Shown in pieces: positions 36,012-44,152 of a DNA stretch of 53,556 bases; the first letter of the stretch is position 1, and each line of letters begins with the position of its first letter. The stretch comes from Huaxiibacter chinensis. Its GTDB lineage: Bacteria > Pseudomonadota > Gammaproteobacteria > Enterobacterales > Enterobacteriaceae. A program made the position numbers and the translations under genes. The stretch spans positions 1 to 53,556 of the forward strand of contig NZ_JAJVHF010000017.1 in NCBI RefSeq assembly GCF_022171985.1. Direction: 5' to 3'. Under the pieces are notes generated by a model. It was not told the DNA's origin. It searched no databases and worked only from the letters and a program-made list of their open reading frames with translations.

Positions 36012-36443
36012 ATGGCGATGAATAAAAAAGAACAAGCCGCGTATGATGAGCTGGTGGCACAGGCCAGAATAAACCGCGCTTTACGCTGGTCTGACTATGG
36101 CGTTGAACGCGATATGCCCGTACCAGAGGTCTCGGGGGAATACCAAAACGGCTGGAGCTTCAACACCGCCACTGGCACTGTTTATCCGACATGGAGCGGA
36201 ACTACGGTTCACGGCACACGGGAAGAGGGAGAGGTTGTCGATGCAACCTCCCGCCGCATGCGAGGCATGAATGGTAGCCAGAACGGCATACCACAATACA
36301 GCACCAAAGAACGCGCCCTGAAGGCATTACGCTGTTCGCTTGAAATCAAGTTTGCCATGCAGCTGGATGCCATAGATAAAGCTATCGCAAAAGAAATAGA
36401 GCTGTCCACCGCTCGCCGGGAGAGCGATACATCAGATGCCTAG
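36012..36443 (+). CDS. Small accessory protein, function unknown
   Basis: A 143-residue protein: a helical N-terminus (NKKEQAAYDELVAQARINRALRW), a Gly/Thr-rich middle (GWSFNTATGTVYPTWSGTT) and a helical C-terminus. A TAAGGAG-like ribosome-binding site precedes the ATG. It overlaps the next gene by eight bases. Family not recognised. Confidence 0.65.
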   Translation: MAMNKKEQAAYDELVAQARINRALRWSDYGVERDMPVPEVSGEYQNGWSFNTATGTVYPTWSGTTVHGTREEGEVVDATSRRMRGMNGSQNGIPQYSTKERALKALRCSLEIKFAMQLDAIDKAIAKEIELSTARRESDTSDA

Positions 36444-36693
36444 CGGTAAACCATCAATTCAGGCCCGTGATCAGAGGGGCCTTAACGCCCTGAAAGAGGC
36501 GGTTCCAGCGACGGCACAACTACAGATGCGGGTTACCCCTGAACGTAAACTGCGTTACGTCAATCAGGCAAAGGCCGAAGGTCTGGGTCTAACAGACTGG
36601 GTCCAAAAGCATATGGATAACGTGTGTGATCTGGCAGGCCAGCCTGAAATAACCATGTACAAAGATGATGGAGAAACAAGTGGCCAAAAATAA
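36436..36693 (+). CDS. Possible ribbon-helix-helix DNA-binding protein
   Basis: An 85-residue basic protein. Residues about 26-58 (TAQLQMRVTPERKLRYVNQAKAEGL, then GLTDWVQKHMDN) show a short strand followed by two helices, the layout of ribbon-helix-helix repressors. It overlaps the genes before and after it, so it is part of one transcript. It may repress its own operon. The assignment is by pattern only. Confidence 0.55.
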   Translation: MPSGKPSIQARDQRGLNALKEAVPATAQLQMRVTPERKLRYVNQAKAEGLGLTDWVQKHMDNVCDLAGQPEITMYKDDGETSGQK

Positions 36694-36868
36694 CAACAGT
36701 CTCAAACAGCATGTCTTCAATATGCTGTCGGCTGGCAGCGAACTTAAAGAAGTGAAGCGTTTTCTCACCAGCAAGCGAGTTAAAGCCCGCCTGGCAGTGT
36801 CAATGATCCACGAGCAGGCGATTGCTGTGCAGAACACTGAATACCAGAATTATCCGGCTTATAGCTAA
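36680..36868 (+). CDS. Small basic protein, function unknown
   Basis: A GTG at 36680 with GGAG six bases upstream gives 62 residues; an ATG at 36665 is an alternative without spacing that fits. The protein is helical and basic (LKQHVFNMLSAGSELKEVKRFLTSKRVKARLAVSMIHEQ). It overlaps the RHH-like gene, so the two may form a pair, perhaps a toxin-antitoxin-like module; that is speculative. Confidence 0.5.
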   Translation: MAKNNNSLKQHVFNMLSAGSELKEVKRFLTSKRVKARLAVSMIHEQAIAVQNTEYQNYPAYS

Positions 36869-36900
36869 CTGGTAACAACAATTACAGAGAGATACTTAAA

Positions 36901-37152
36901 ATGAGCGTAAACCCAGAATACACCAGGGTTCAGCATGTCCAGATTATTCGCGAGCGAGATGGGCAGAAGGAAGTTGTTCGAGTCTATGATGAAGATGGCG
37001 ACGTGGTTCTGTGTTTACCTGCCTACATTCAGGATGAGGAAATAAATCTTATTCTGCGCCGGTTGAATGACGTATATTCAGTCGGATATCGTGTAGGTGA
37101 TGCAGCCCGCCGCCGCGCCATCAAAAAAGCGCTGGGGGATGATGAGGAGTAA
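36901..37152 (+). CDS. Small accessory protein, function unknown
   Basis: An 83-residue acidic protein with strands at the start (VQIIRERDGQKEVVRVYDEDGDVVLCLP) and a basic helical end (AARRRAIKKALGDDEE). It is the last gene of the small-gene row. Family not recognised. Confidence 0.6.
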   Translation: MSVNPEYTRVQHVQIIRERDGQKEVVRVYDEDGDVVLCLPAYIQDEEINLILRRLNDVYSVGYRVGDAARRRAIKKALGDDEE

Positions 37153-37407
37153 GGCCATTTTTACTGGCAAGATATCTGTATACCGGAGTCTTTAGAGTAC
37201 GTTCTAATGGCTCCGGATTATTAATACTGTTTTACTCATGCAATAAAAAGCAAACCAAAATTCTTTCGCTAATTCATTTTTAAATGCTCAAATCATTAAA
37301 TGTAAGGAGCGTTATTTATCAATAGGTATGGCGTTCTTAATGGCTATTAAGCTAGTTCTGCTTTCGCTTGCTTCTGGAAATTAGGGAAACCTAATTTTAC
37401 CCTATCA

Positions 37408-37420
37408 AAAAGTAACTTTT
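37408..37420. promoter_or_regulatory. Dispersed 13-bp palindrome, copy 6 (AAAAGTAACTTTT)
   Basis: Exact intergenic copy, ending 133 bp before Ig-like gene 3. The same relative position as copy 5 to Ig-like gene 1. Otherwise 37153-37553 holds no recognisable feature. Confidence 0.65.
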
Positions 37421-37553
37421 CTGGTTTTGTTGCATTCACGTAAACAAAAAAGTCCCGCCGGGCAGAAAAGAAAAACATCAAAAATAGCTATTTTCCCGAA
37501 AAGATCACGAACACTGAAAAAGTATCATGGGGAACCTGATCAGGAGACAACCC

Positions 37554-39944
37554 ATGAAAATCAAACTAGCCCTGCTTATTGCATTTGCAGGTTTCAGCGC
37601 AGGAGCTTCCGCTGAAATCGCAGAATTCAGCTTTAAAGATACCCTGAACGTTAAAAAGACCGTATCGCCTGCATCCGTATGGATTAATCCGGTAACGAGC
37701 TTTGACGTTGCCGTTATTTCCGGTCTGGACCGTTATATTACGCTCAGTCTGCTGAAAAGTGACGGGAGCCTCATCTGGAGCACGAAAAGCAGCCTGGTTA
37801 CCGTTGATGACCGTACCACATCTTCGACAGGCTTTGATTATTACGGCAAGACTCTGACCGTACCAGCGATGGGAGAAGATAGCTTCACCCTCAGAGAGGT
37901 GATTACCGACTTGCAAGGGAAGGAGGTCTCCCGGCAGGATTACCCGCTTGCAATTGACCGAACGCCTCCGGCAACGGGTACCATAAGTTATACGAGAAAT
38001 GGGTGGAACTTTGGCAGCGAAGCGATCTTCACTTCAGTACCAGCCGGTATGCAGTACGCCAGCGTCCAGGCACTGGTCTTTAATGGACTGAGTGATAAAG
38101 GTTCCGGGCTTGCTAATGCTGAATATTTCATAACCGATGCCGCTGGAGTGGAGCGTAAAAAGCCAGCGGAAATTAATACAGTGGAAGGTAGCGTAACCGT
38201 TCAAGTCGCCGACGCAAGCAGCAATGCCCTGGCACCGGAAAACCGCTCTGAATATAAAGTGGGGATCTACCTTTATGACAAAGCGGGAAACAGGAGCGAA
38301 CTAAGCCGCCGAAGCGTAATTGATCGGGTTAAGCCTGACGATATCATCCAGGTGCAGGACGCCACTACCGGATCATGGGTCTCCTATCAGTCTGGCATGA
38401 CCGTCTTCCAGAACCCTATTTCCGTACGGGTATTAAGGAAGAAAAGTGACTTTACTGCTGTTAACGGTTCCAAATATGGCTGGGCGGACTCGAATTTCCA
38501 GACGTCCGATAGCACTTATAATATCTATACTTTCAAATACATATATCCAAATGTGGGGGATACTTATCATGAATTTCAGACTCTGGCGGGAGGAGTAAGA
38601 CGAATTCATCATAACTCCCTCAACTTCACTCCAGCCCCGGCGATGGAAATAGCCCCGAAGATAGTGGCTAAAGAGATGTACCGGAGTGATACCAGTGAGT
38701 GGTTAACTCAGGCCTCAATCAGCGTTAAAACCGCCACCATTAGCCGCATAAAGGTAACCGCAGAACCCCGACCATACGTGCAAAAGTTCAGAACGGTAAA
38801 AAATGCAGCCTGGTTCTGCACTATTCCTGTCGGACAAAGTTCATGCGAGATGACGGTTAACTTCAACTACACCAGTGACAAAGGATTTGAGTATCTGCAT
38901 CTTTACTCGGGAAAAGATGGTGACAGCATATTCGATGCGCTTGCTGGTAATTTTACGGTTATCTGGGATAACAACCCACCGGTGGTTAATGTCGCTCAGG
39001 TAAACAAGGCCTCCAAGACAATCACTATGACGGCCACCGATAATGATCGCGTCAACGCCTGGAACATCAGCTACTGGGATACCAAAGTTTTCGAAGCCAC
39101 CCTTAAAAATGCCCGGGGGGAAACTTTCACCCTGAAGCCTGTGACTGTCAGTGAAAGCGATTATAAAACCAAAAACGCCACTTTCTCATACGCTGGTCTA
39201 CCGGACGGGGATTATACGGTTGTTAGCGTGTCTGCCACGGATCTTGTTGGAAACACAGGAACCAAAACGCTTAATGCACCGCTGAAAATTGACTCAACGC
39301 TTCCGGTTATTGCGTTCAGCTTTAATGGCGCAGACGCAGAAGGAAAACTGGTTAAAGGGCTTGAGAACCTACGCATAAGCGTTACTGATGCCTCTGGGGA
39401 TGCTTCCCTGATATCGCTTCAGCTCGCTGGTGGACCTAACTCTGAAAAGGTCACCCTTGCATTCACGCCGCTATCCAAGGATGTCTTTATTCCTGAATAC
39501 CCCAGAATCTTCCCCAATACTGACGAATCGGGACAGATGTATCATCTGGAGGCTCTGGCTATTGACGAATCAGGTAACCGGACCACTAAAACGCTTAATT
39601 TTACCTACCAGCCAGCTAACCTGATTATGCTGGATAATCTCAAGACGCTGGCCACAGCCGTAGCACTGAAAGCAACGGACAACACGCCGCTGGCCATCAT
39701 CCGAACCAGTGTGTTGCGTCGTCAGGACGGTTCTATCATTACCGGACAGTTAAACGGAACCCTGACTGTTCAGAAAAACGCCCAGTTCGGCGTTACGGTT
39801 GCCGGAGTTACGGTCCAGCCTGGTGAAACTAAATCGCTGTCACTGGATCTTGGTAATGGTGAAGAGCGCACATATCCCGTTACTCCCGCTGTAAGTGGTC
39901 AATCTGGCACGGCCACATTTACTATAGAATTCCCTCAAACATAA
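37554..39944 (+). CDS. Large secreted Ig-like domain protein 3 (DUF4165-like)
   Basis: The ATG at 37554 has AGGAGA upstream and begins a typical signal peptide (MKIKLALLIAFAGFSAGASA); an earlier ATG at 37527 would hide it. The 796-residue protein follows the paralogue layout: AEFSFKDTLNVKK opening, SGLDRYITLSLLKSDG, IDRTPPATG, a cysteine pair (WFCTIPVGQSSCEM), KIDSTLPVIAFSFNG, and the C-terminal LTVQKNAQFGVTVAGVTVQPGE block. It is the most diverged of the three and more G+C-rich in codon choice. It lies in the accessory region rather than next to a replicon. Confidence 0.85.
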   Translation: MKIKLALLIAFAGFSAGASAEIAEFSFKDTLNVKKTVSPASVWINPVTSFDVAVISGLDRYITLSLLKSDGSLIWSTKSSLVTVDDRTTSSTGFDYYGKTLTVPAMGEDSFTLREVITDLQGKEVSRQDYPLAIDRTPPATGTISYTRNGWNFGSEAIFTSVPAGMQYASVQALVFNGLSDKGSGLANAEYFITDAAGVERKKPAEINTVEGSVTVQVADASSNALAPENRSEYKVGIYLYDKAGNRSELSRRSVIDRVKPDDIIQVQDATTGSWVSYQSGMTVFQNPISVRVLRKKSDFTAVNGSKYGWADSNFQTSDSTYNIYTFKYIYPNVGDTYHEFQTLAGGVRRIHHNSLNFTPAPAMEIAPKIVAKEMYRSDTSEWLTQASISVKTATISRIKVTAEPRPYVQKFRTVKNAAWFCTIPVGQSSCEMTVNFNYTSDKGFEYLHLYSGKDGDSIFDALAGNFTVIWDNNPPVVNVAQVNKASKTITMTATDNDRVNAWNISYWDTKVFEATLKNARGETFTLKPVTVSESDYKTKNATFSYAGLPDGDYTVVSVSATDLVGNTGTKTLNAPLKIDSTLPVIAFSFNGADAEGKLVKGLENLRISVTDASGDASLISLQLAGGPNSEKVTLAFTPLSKDVFIPEYPRIFPNTDESGQMYHLEALAIDESGNRTTKTLNFTYQPANLIMLDNLKTLATAVALKATDNTPLAIIRTSVLRRQDGSIITGQLNGTLTVQKNAQFGVTVAGVTVQPGETKSLSLDLGNGEERTYPVTPAVSGQSGTATFTIEFPQT

Positions 39945-39955
39945 ACCCTACACAA

Positions 39956-39978
39956 GGGTACGGTAGTATGCCGTACCC
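39956..39978 (+). terminator. Hairpin after Ig-like gene 3
   Basis: GGGTACGG pairs with CCGTACCC around a seven-base loop, 12 bp past the stop. The T run is poor. The rest of 39945-40314 is A+T-rich and holds nothing that I recognise. Confidence 0.5.
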
Positions 39979-40314
39979 TGTTACGCCATCCTCAATGTAA
40001 AATGTAGAGTTGAGCATGACTTAATTATTACTTTCTCATTAAGTGTCTCTTAAACTGCAAACGGGAAAGTAATATTCCCGAGACGGGAAGGACTCCTTCC
40101 TTTTGGTTATAATCTATGATGCTAAACTGTGTAATTACACCGGAACAATGTCCTCGTTTAAATCGCTGGCACCAGTACATGATTTATCCATGAATGCTTT
40201 TTGATGCAATTTTACTTCAGAATGCTCTTAATTTTTTAAACAAATTATATTTGAATCCTTCGTGTATAAATTTGCAGCCCCTCTCTCAATGTTTTTTTAA
40301 AATATTTACTCTCA

Positions 40315-40347
40315 GGTTATTAGCCAGTAGATTCATTCTGTCATGAT
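40315..40347 (+). promoter_or_regulatory. TATTAG-box promoter 4, for the Zn-finger gene at 40378
   Basis: An A/T tract, GGTTATTAG (40315-40323), 18 bp, then CATGAT (40342-40347), which ends 31 bp before the ATG. Confidence 0.6.
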
Positions 40348-40377
40348 TACTCCAGAACTAACCGGAGGAATCACATT

Positions 40378-40848
40378 ATGACCAAATATTATGATCGCAG
40401 TGGAATTGAAATCTCCAGCGCAAAAATCCGCTGTGTTGATTCTGTAAAAGGTACTGCGGAATATACTTTTCGTATTGTTTGCGATAAATGCAATGGGCGG
40501 GGAGAGCGTAAGCATTTTTATAGAAGTCGCTGTATGGCTTGTAAAGCCACGGGTTACAGCCTCGAAACGACCCGTACTGCTTACACGCTGAATGCGCTGT
40601 ACCGCATTAATGCGCAAGCTGCCCGCAAAGTGTCAGCATCCCTGCAAGACGAGCGTTTAAGGACTGAAAGCGCCCACAGTTCTGCGTTCACAGCATGGTG
40701 CAGGTCTCATCAAAAAATGGTTGATGCAATCACCCAACAATCCAGTAGTAATAATTTTCTGGAAAGCCTTAAGTCTTCTTTAACCCACCAGCGTCAGTTA
40801 AGTGATAAGCAGCTGGCAGTTGCCGCCCGCATTTTAGGTATTCATTAA
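40378..40848 (+). CDS. Zn-finger accessory protein with DnaJ-like cysteine pairs
   Basis: A 156-residue protein. Cysteine pairs CDKCNGRG (Cys35/38) and CMACKATG (Cys52/55) form a DnaJ-like zinc site. The C-terminal segment FLESLKSSLTHQRQLSDKQLAVAARIL has the same pattern as a segment following the zinc site of the 14752-15468 protein. GGAGGA precedes the ATG. It probably binds nucleic acid; it also recalls small plasmid proteins with such fingers, of unknown role. Confidence 0.7.
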   Translation: MTKYYDRSGIEISSAKIRCVDSVKGTAEYTFRIVCDKCNGRGERKHFYRSRCMACKATGYSLETTRTAYTLNALYRINAQAARKVSASLQDERLRTESAHSSAFTAWCRSHQKMVDAITQQSSSNNFLESLKSSLTHQRQLSDKQLAVAARILGIH

Positions 40849-40897
40849 TTCAAAGCCCTTTTAATTTAATTTTAAGGTCAATTATTACGGAGGAACT

Positions 40898-41194
40898 ATG
40901 ATCCATTCATTTAAAGACAGACGGCTTGAAAAGTTCTTCCGTAATGGAAAAACAACGGCAGGTATTCCTTCTGAAATTATTAACGCGATTCTGTGTCGAC
41001 TTGAAACGCTGGATAATGTCCAGAGTGAGCGGGAGTTATTATCCAACAGCTTGCGTTATGAACGCTTAAGAATGACGTCAAACCGTTATTCCTCCATTCG
41101 AGTAAACTCTAAGTATCGATTATTCTTTGAATGGAATGATGGCGCACATAATGTTCATTTGTCTGCACATGACTATAAATCGCTCATCCATTAA
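40898..41194 (+). CDS. higB: HigB-like (RelE superfamily) toxin
   Basis: A 98-residue protein with the HigB/GraT layout: MIHSFKDRRLEKFF start, a helix (IPSEIINAILCRLETLDNV), then YSSIRVNSKYRLFFEWNDGAHNVHLSAHDY, which matches the family's GYWSIRVNGNWRLTF...VDYH region. Members are ribosome-dependent mRNA endonucleases. The family's antitoxin HigA normally follows directly; here a 393-residue protein with no visible helix-turn-helix follows after 8 bp. GGAGG precedes the ATG. It may therefore be an orphan, or the next protein may act as its partner. Confidence 0.75.
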   Translation: MIHSFKDRRLEKFFRNGKTTAGIPSEIINAILCRLETLDNVQSERELLSNSLRYERLRMTSNRYSSIRVNSKYRLFFEWNDGAHNVHLSAHDYKSLIH

Positions 41195-41202
41195 GGTTAA
41201 AA

Positions 41203-42384
41203 ATGAAGCTATTTTCAATTTCATCCCGGGATACAAGCATGGACGCGATGTTTTATATCCAGGCCAGTACTAAACAACAGGCAAGTTACATATTTAGTAC
41301 CCTTTCCCCGAAGCCTACTGCGAACTGCCAGCTTACAGATTTGCAGAATGAGACGGTCGTCCCTTCCATAAGCCCTATTTCGCTTTCACTTAACCCCTGG
41401 TCGATCAATTCCCAGTCCCGAACCCGGGAACTGCGTATGGCCACGCATGGTCTTAACCTGATCTGTGCAGTCACGGATGAGCATACCCGTCAGATAGTTG
41501 ACTTTTGCGATAACCTTGGACAGCAGCTTAAGGATCCGGACGACAAAAGCGCCTGGGTTAAGCTCATTAATTCTGAATGCGCTTTGCTTAATTCTCCGCG
41601 TCTCTATCCCGTTCTGCTTGAGCCGGATACACCGGCACAATTTGAAATCTTTGTGCCAGCTCCGGAAGATGGAGAACACGACACGGTCATAGCCAGCGTT
41701 GTTAAAGAATGTTTCGGAGATGAATGCCGGTACAGAGTAACGGACAAAGCTTTTGCAATGTCGGAAAAGCCAGTCATCAGGCTGGAAGCTCATTTCAATG
41801 ACAAACGCGAAAAGGTTTTAGAACTGACCTTTTCCTGTTTCAATCTTTCACTCTCAGCGTCCGTGCATGAAAACCAGCTACGTCAGATTTTGTTACTTTG
41901 CGAAGACTTTGGCGTAAGGCTTCAGGGTAGAGCAGGGGCATCCTGCCACGTTAATATGCGCAGTGCTTACCGTCGTCTTGCTCATGTTGGCACCGGCTCT
42001 CGCCCAGGTGATGACAGTGATGTGCGGGTCTATACCTCGTTAAAAGAAGAAAAAGATGTTAAGAGGCTGCTTGATAAGTCAACCAGGGGAAGTGAGCTTG
42101 TACCGGCGAGGCACGGGCAGCAGTTTAACGGGGTCTTAGTGAATGCCACACCCGCATCGGCCACTACTGGTTTCATTTACCTTTCGCATGATTTTCCGGA
42201 AGGCCAGTTTATGATGACAGCCGAGGTGTTGCATGTTGGAATTACACCAGGCGGTATTTACTACATTGAAACACTGGACGGTTACCGGTTTATCGTGACA
42301 GCGTTTGAGAAGGGATTAATGAACGGTTTGAGGGAGTTTATAGCTGCAAATGAGGAATATTTTAAGTATTACCGCTGGTCTTAG
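41203..42384 (+). CDS. 393-residue protein of unknown function next to the HigB-like gene
   Basis: A large mixed-fold protein with no recognised domain. The middle has two similar halves, MATHGLNLICAVTDEHTRQIVDFCDNLGQQL (about 79-109) and LTFSCFNLSLSASVHENQLRQILLLCEDFGVRL (about 207-239), so an internal duplication is likely. The C-terminus has a beta-rich stretch (FIYLSHDFPEGQFMMTAEVLHVGITPGGIYYIETLDGY). AAGG precedes the ATG and it starts 8 bp after the toxin-like gene. Confidence 0.65.
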   Translation: MKLFSISSRDTSMDAMFYIQASTKQQASYIFSTLSPKPTANCQLTDLQNETVVPSISPISLSLNPWSINSQSRTRELRMATHGLNLICAVTDEHTRQIVDFCDNLGQQLKDPDDKSAWVKLINSECALLNSPRLYPVLLEPDTPAQFEIFVPAPEDGEHDTVIASVVKECFGDECRYRVTDKAFAMSEKPVIRLEAHFNDKREKVLELTFSCFNLSLSASVHENQLRQILLLCEDFGVRLQGRAGASCHVNMRSAYRRLAHVGTGSRPGDDSDVRVYTSLKEEKDVKRLLDKSTRGSELVPARHGQQFNGVLVNATPASATTGFIYLSHDFPEGQFMMTAEVLHVGITPGGIYYIETLDGYRFIVTAFEKGLMNGLREFIAANEEYFKYYRWS

Positions 42385-42608
42385 TATCTGAGCTGAAACC
42401 GGTAGGCCAGGGAAGGCAACCGGGAAAATGCAATTTAACCTGATCCTATACCTACGACTATCTTTATCCACTTATAATAGCCTCACCAAATTATAATGCC
42501 CGATCACCGCATTTGCTTAAACCTCACATATTCTTCTTATGCTTCCCCTGATAATCTACGACCGAAAGACAAAGGAAAGTGAATACGAAATAAGATTTAT
42601 GAGCACAT

Positions 42609-42621
42609 AAAAGTTACTTTT
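42609..42621. promoter_or_regulatory. Dispersed 13-bp palindrome, copy 7 (AAAAGTTACTTTT)
   Basis: Exact intergenic copy about 110 bp upstream of TATTAG-box promoter 5. Otherwise 42385-42731 is A+T-rich and empty. Confidence 0.65.
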
Positions 42622-42731
42622 CCTTGGTGGCACATCACAAACATTGTGGGTTTCATAATCCTTTTTGTTATTTAAAAAGGATGTGTTCAATTCTAATTAA
42701 AGGTGGTATTTTTTTTGAAAGTTTGCTGGGA

Positions 42732-42765
42732 GGTTATTAGCTGGGGGGATGGGTAACAGTATAAT
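42732..42765 (+). promoter_or_regulatory. TATTAG-box promoter 5, for the 125-residue gene
   Basis: T tract, GGTTATTAG (42732-42740), 19 bp, then a perfect TATAAT (42760-42765), which ends 25 bp before the ATG. Confidence 0.75.
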
Positions 42766-42789
42766 AAGTACAGATGAAAAGGAGGTTTT

Positions 42790-43167
42790 ATGAAAGCGTT
42801 AGACGTGGTTTCAACTCAACTCAACTTTATTAATCTGTTGGATCAGGCAGGATATGCTCTTTCAGAAATTGTTGTAAAACGCTTCAGTGCTGCACCAGCC
42901 TTTAACGAAGGGCACTGGTTGTTCATTGCAGAGCAGGATAACCGCTACATTGAAGTGGTCTGTATTCTCTCTTTAGCTTCAGAAAGCGGAGAGCAGCATA
43001 TTGATGTTTTTATTAATATGTTCGAAGACCCGATTGATGATGTTATTTCACGAAACATTGAAACCAAAACCTTTGCGACGCTTTATAAATACATTGAACG
43101 TATACCTTTTACTCCGGGTGTAAAGAAAGAATTCTTGAGCAGTATTGAGAACATCAATTTTAGTTAA
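42790..43167 (+). CDS. Accessory protein, function unknown
   Basis: A 125-residue acidic protein with alternating strands and helices (LLDQAGYALSEIVVKRFSAAP...HWLFIAEQDNRYIEVVCILSL). AAAGGAGG precedes the ATG. It is a single-gene unit with its own TATTAG-box promoter. Family not recognised. Confidence 0.65.
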   Translation: MKALDVVSTQLNFINLLDQAGYALSEIVVKRFSAAPAFNEGHWLFIAEQDNRYIEVVCILSLASESGEQHIDVFINMFEDPIDDVISRNIETKTFATLYKYIERIPFTPGVKKEFLSSIENINFS

Positions 43168-43193
43168 TCAAAAACCACAACTTTTTGCCACCA

Positions 43194-43226
43194 AGTTATT
43201 AGGTAATGCTATCAACCTGATATAAT
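43194..43226 (+). promoter_or_regulatory. TATTAG-box promoter 6, for the 142-residue gene
   Basis: CTTTTT tract, AGTTATTAG (43194-43202), 18 bp, then a perfect TATAAT (43221-43226), which ends 32 bp before the ATG. Confidence 0.75.
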
Positions 43227-43258
43227 TACCTTAACATGAATATGAGCGGAGCCGGGTT

Positions 43259-43687
43259 ATGTCTAATAATACTGAAGTCATTAGCTGTGATTTATTTTCA
43301 ACTCTATCTTCACTTAATTTTAGCACCGAGGATATTACAGGTTTGACTCCGGCCAACTTTCGAAAGGGAGCTTTCTTACATGCAAAAATTTCTGCTAGCC
43401 AGGCCACGCGAGCGACTGATATTTCCATTCAATTACTCACGGATCGTGTTTCAGGTGAAATGAACTACGTAATAGTAATTGGCAGGCACGAAGGACTCCT
43501 GCAAAGCGAAGCAATTGACCCAAACGCTGATAAGCAATACCGGGAAAACCGTTATTCTCGCCATTTTATCTCAGTAACCGATGCCAATACCAAAGCCCTG
43601 AAAAAAACCTGCAAGGTAATGAAAACATATATCAAAGAGCAGGCATTTAAGCCTAACACCTGGGGGCACAGTTTCATTAAGGGTTGA
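43259..43687 (+). CDS. Accessory protein, function unknown
   Basis: A 142-residue protein, mixed fold (VISCDLFSTLSSLNFSTEDITGL, then YVIVIGRHEGLLQSE, ending AFKPNTWGHSFIKG). A GAGC-type ribosome-binding site precedes the ATG. It has its own TATTAG-box promoter and a hairpin follows. Family not recognised. Confidence 0.65.
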   Translation: MSNNTEVISCDLFSTLSSLNFSTEDITGLTPANFRKGAFLHAKISASQATRATDISIQLLTDRVSGEMNYVIVIGRHEGLLQSEAIDPNADKQYRENRYSRHFISVTDANTKALKKTCKVMKTYIKEQAFKPNTWGHSFIKG

Positions 43688-43694
43688 TTTATTC

Positions 43695-43716
43695 TTGCCC
43701 CGGTGAGCCGGGGCAA
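43695..43716 (+). terminator. G+C-rich hairpin after the 142-residue gene
   Basis: TTGCCCCGG pairs with CCGGGGCAA around a four-base loop. There is no T run, so it may be only a partial terminator. Confidence 0.5.
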
Positions 43717-43751
43717 CGCTAAATTAACCTCAAACTGTGCTGGAGGCACAA

Positions 43752-44009
43752 ATGTCTGAAAAACACTTTATCGTTAAAATCCAGAACCGAAACGGCGACC
43801 ATGAGAATAGCTATGTTCGGTTACTCGTCAGCGATTGTGAGAAAAATGCTTGCCAGACGGCACTCATTTCAGAGTGCCATGGCGAGCTTGAACAGCTGAG
43901 TTTTGAAGACGGTGGGGTTTACGACTACAACGGCGAAAATCACTACAGTGTCAGGAGCTGCGTGGAGGTTGCTCCAGAAGACGTTGCAACTTTGCAACGC
44001 TTCCTTTAA
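43752..44009 (+). CDS. Small accessory protein, function unknown
   Basis: The ATG at 43752 has GGAGG upstream and gives 85 residues; an earlier frame start at 43737 is less likely. Acidic, with strands (HFIVKIQNRNGDHENSYVRLLV) and three cysteines. Family not recognised. Confidence 0.6.
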   Translation: MSEKHFIVKIQNRNGDHENSYVRLLVSDCEKNACQTALISECHGELEQLSFEDGGVYDYNGENHYSVRSCVEVAPEDVATLQRFL

Positions 44010-44152
44010 CACCTGCGACATTTGATTAAATATCGGGCGTCCGCTACAGGATGCCCGTGATTTAAACGATTCCTCAAAGATCGCTGTCACTCCTGATAAC
44101 TGTATTAAGAGCAGGTTTGTGATAGGTTCAGCGTAACAACATTACTGGAATT

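Noticed and set aside
37527..37553. Longer start for Ig-like protein 3 at an upstream ATG
   Set aside because: It would place a polar stretch before the signal peptide; the ATG at 37554 has its own AGGAGA.
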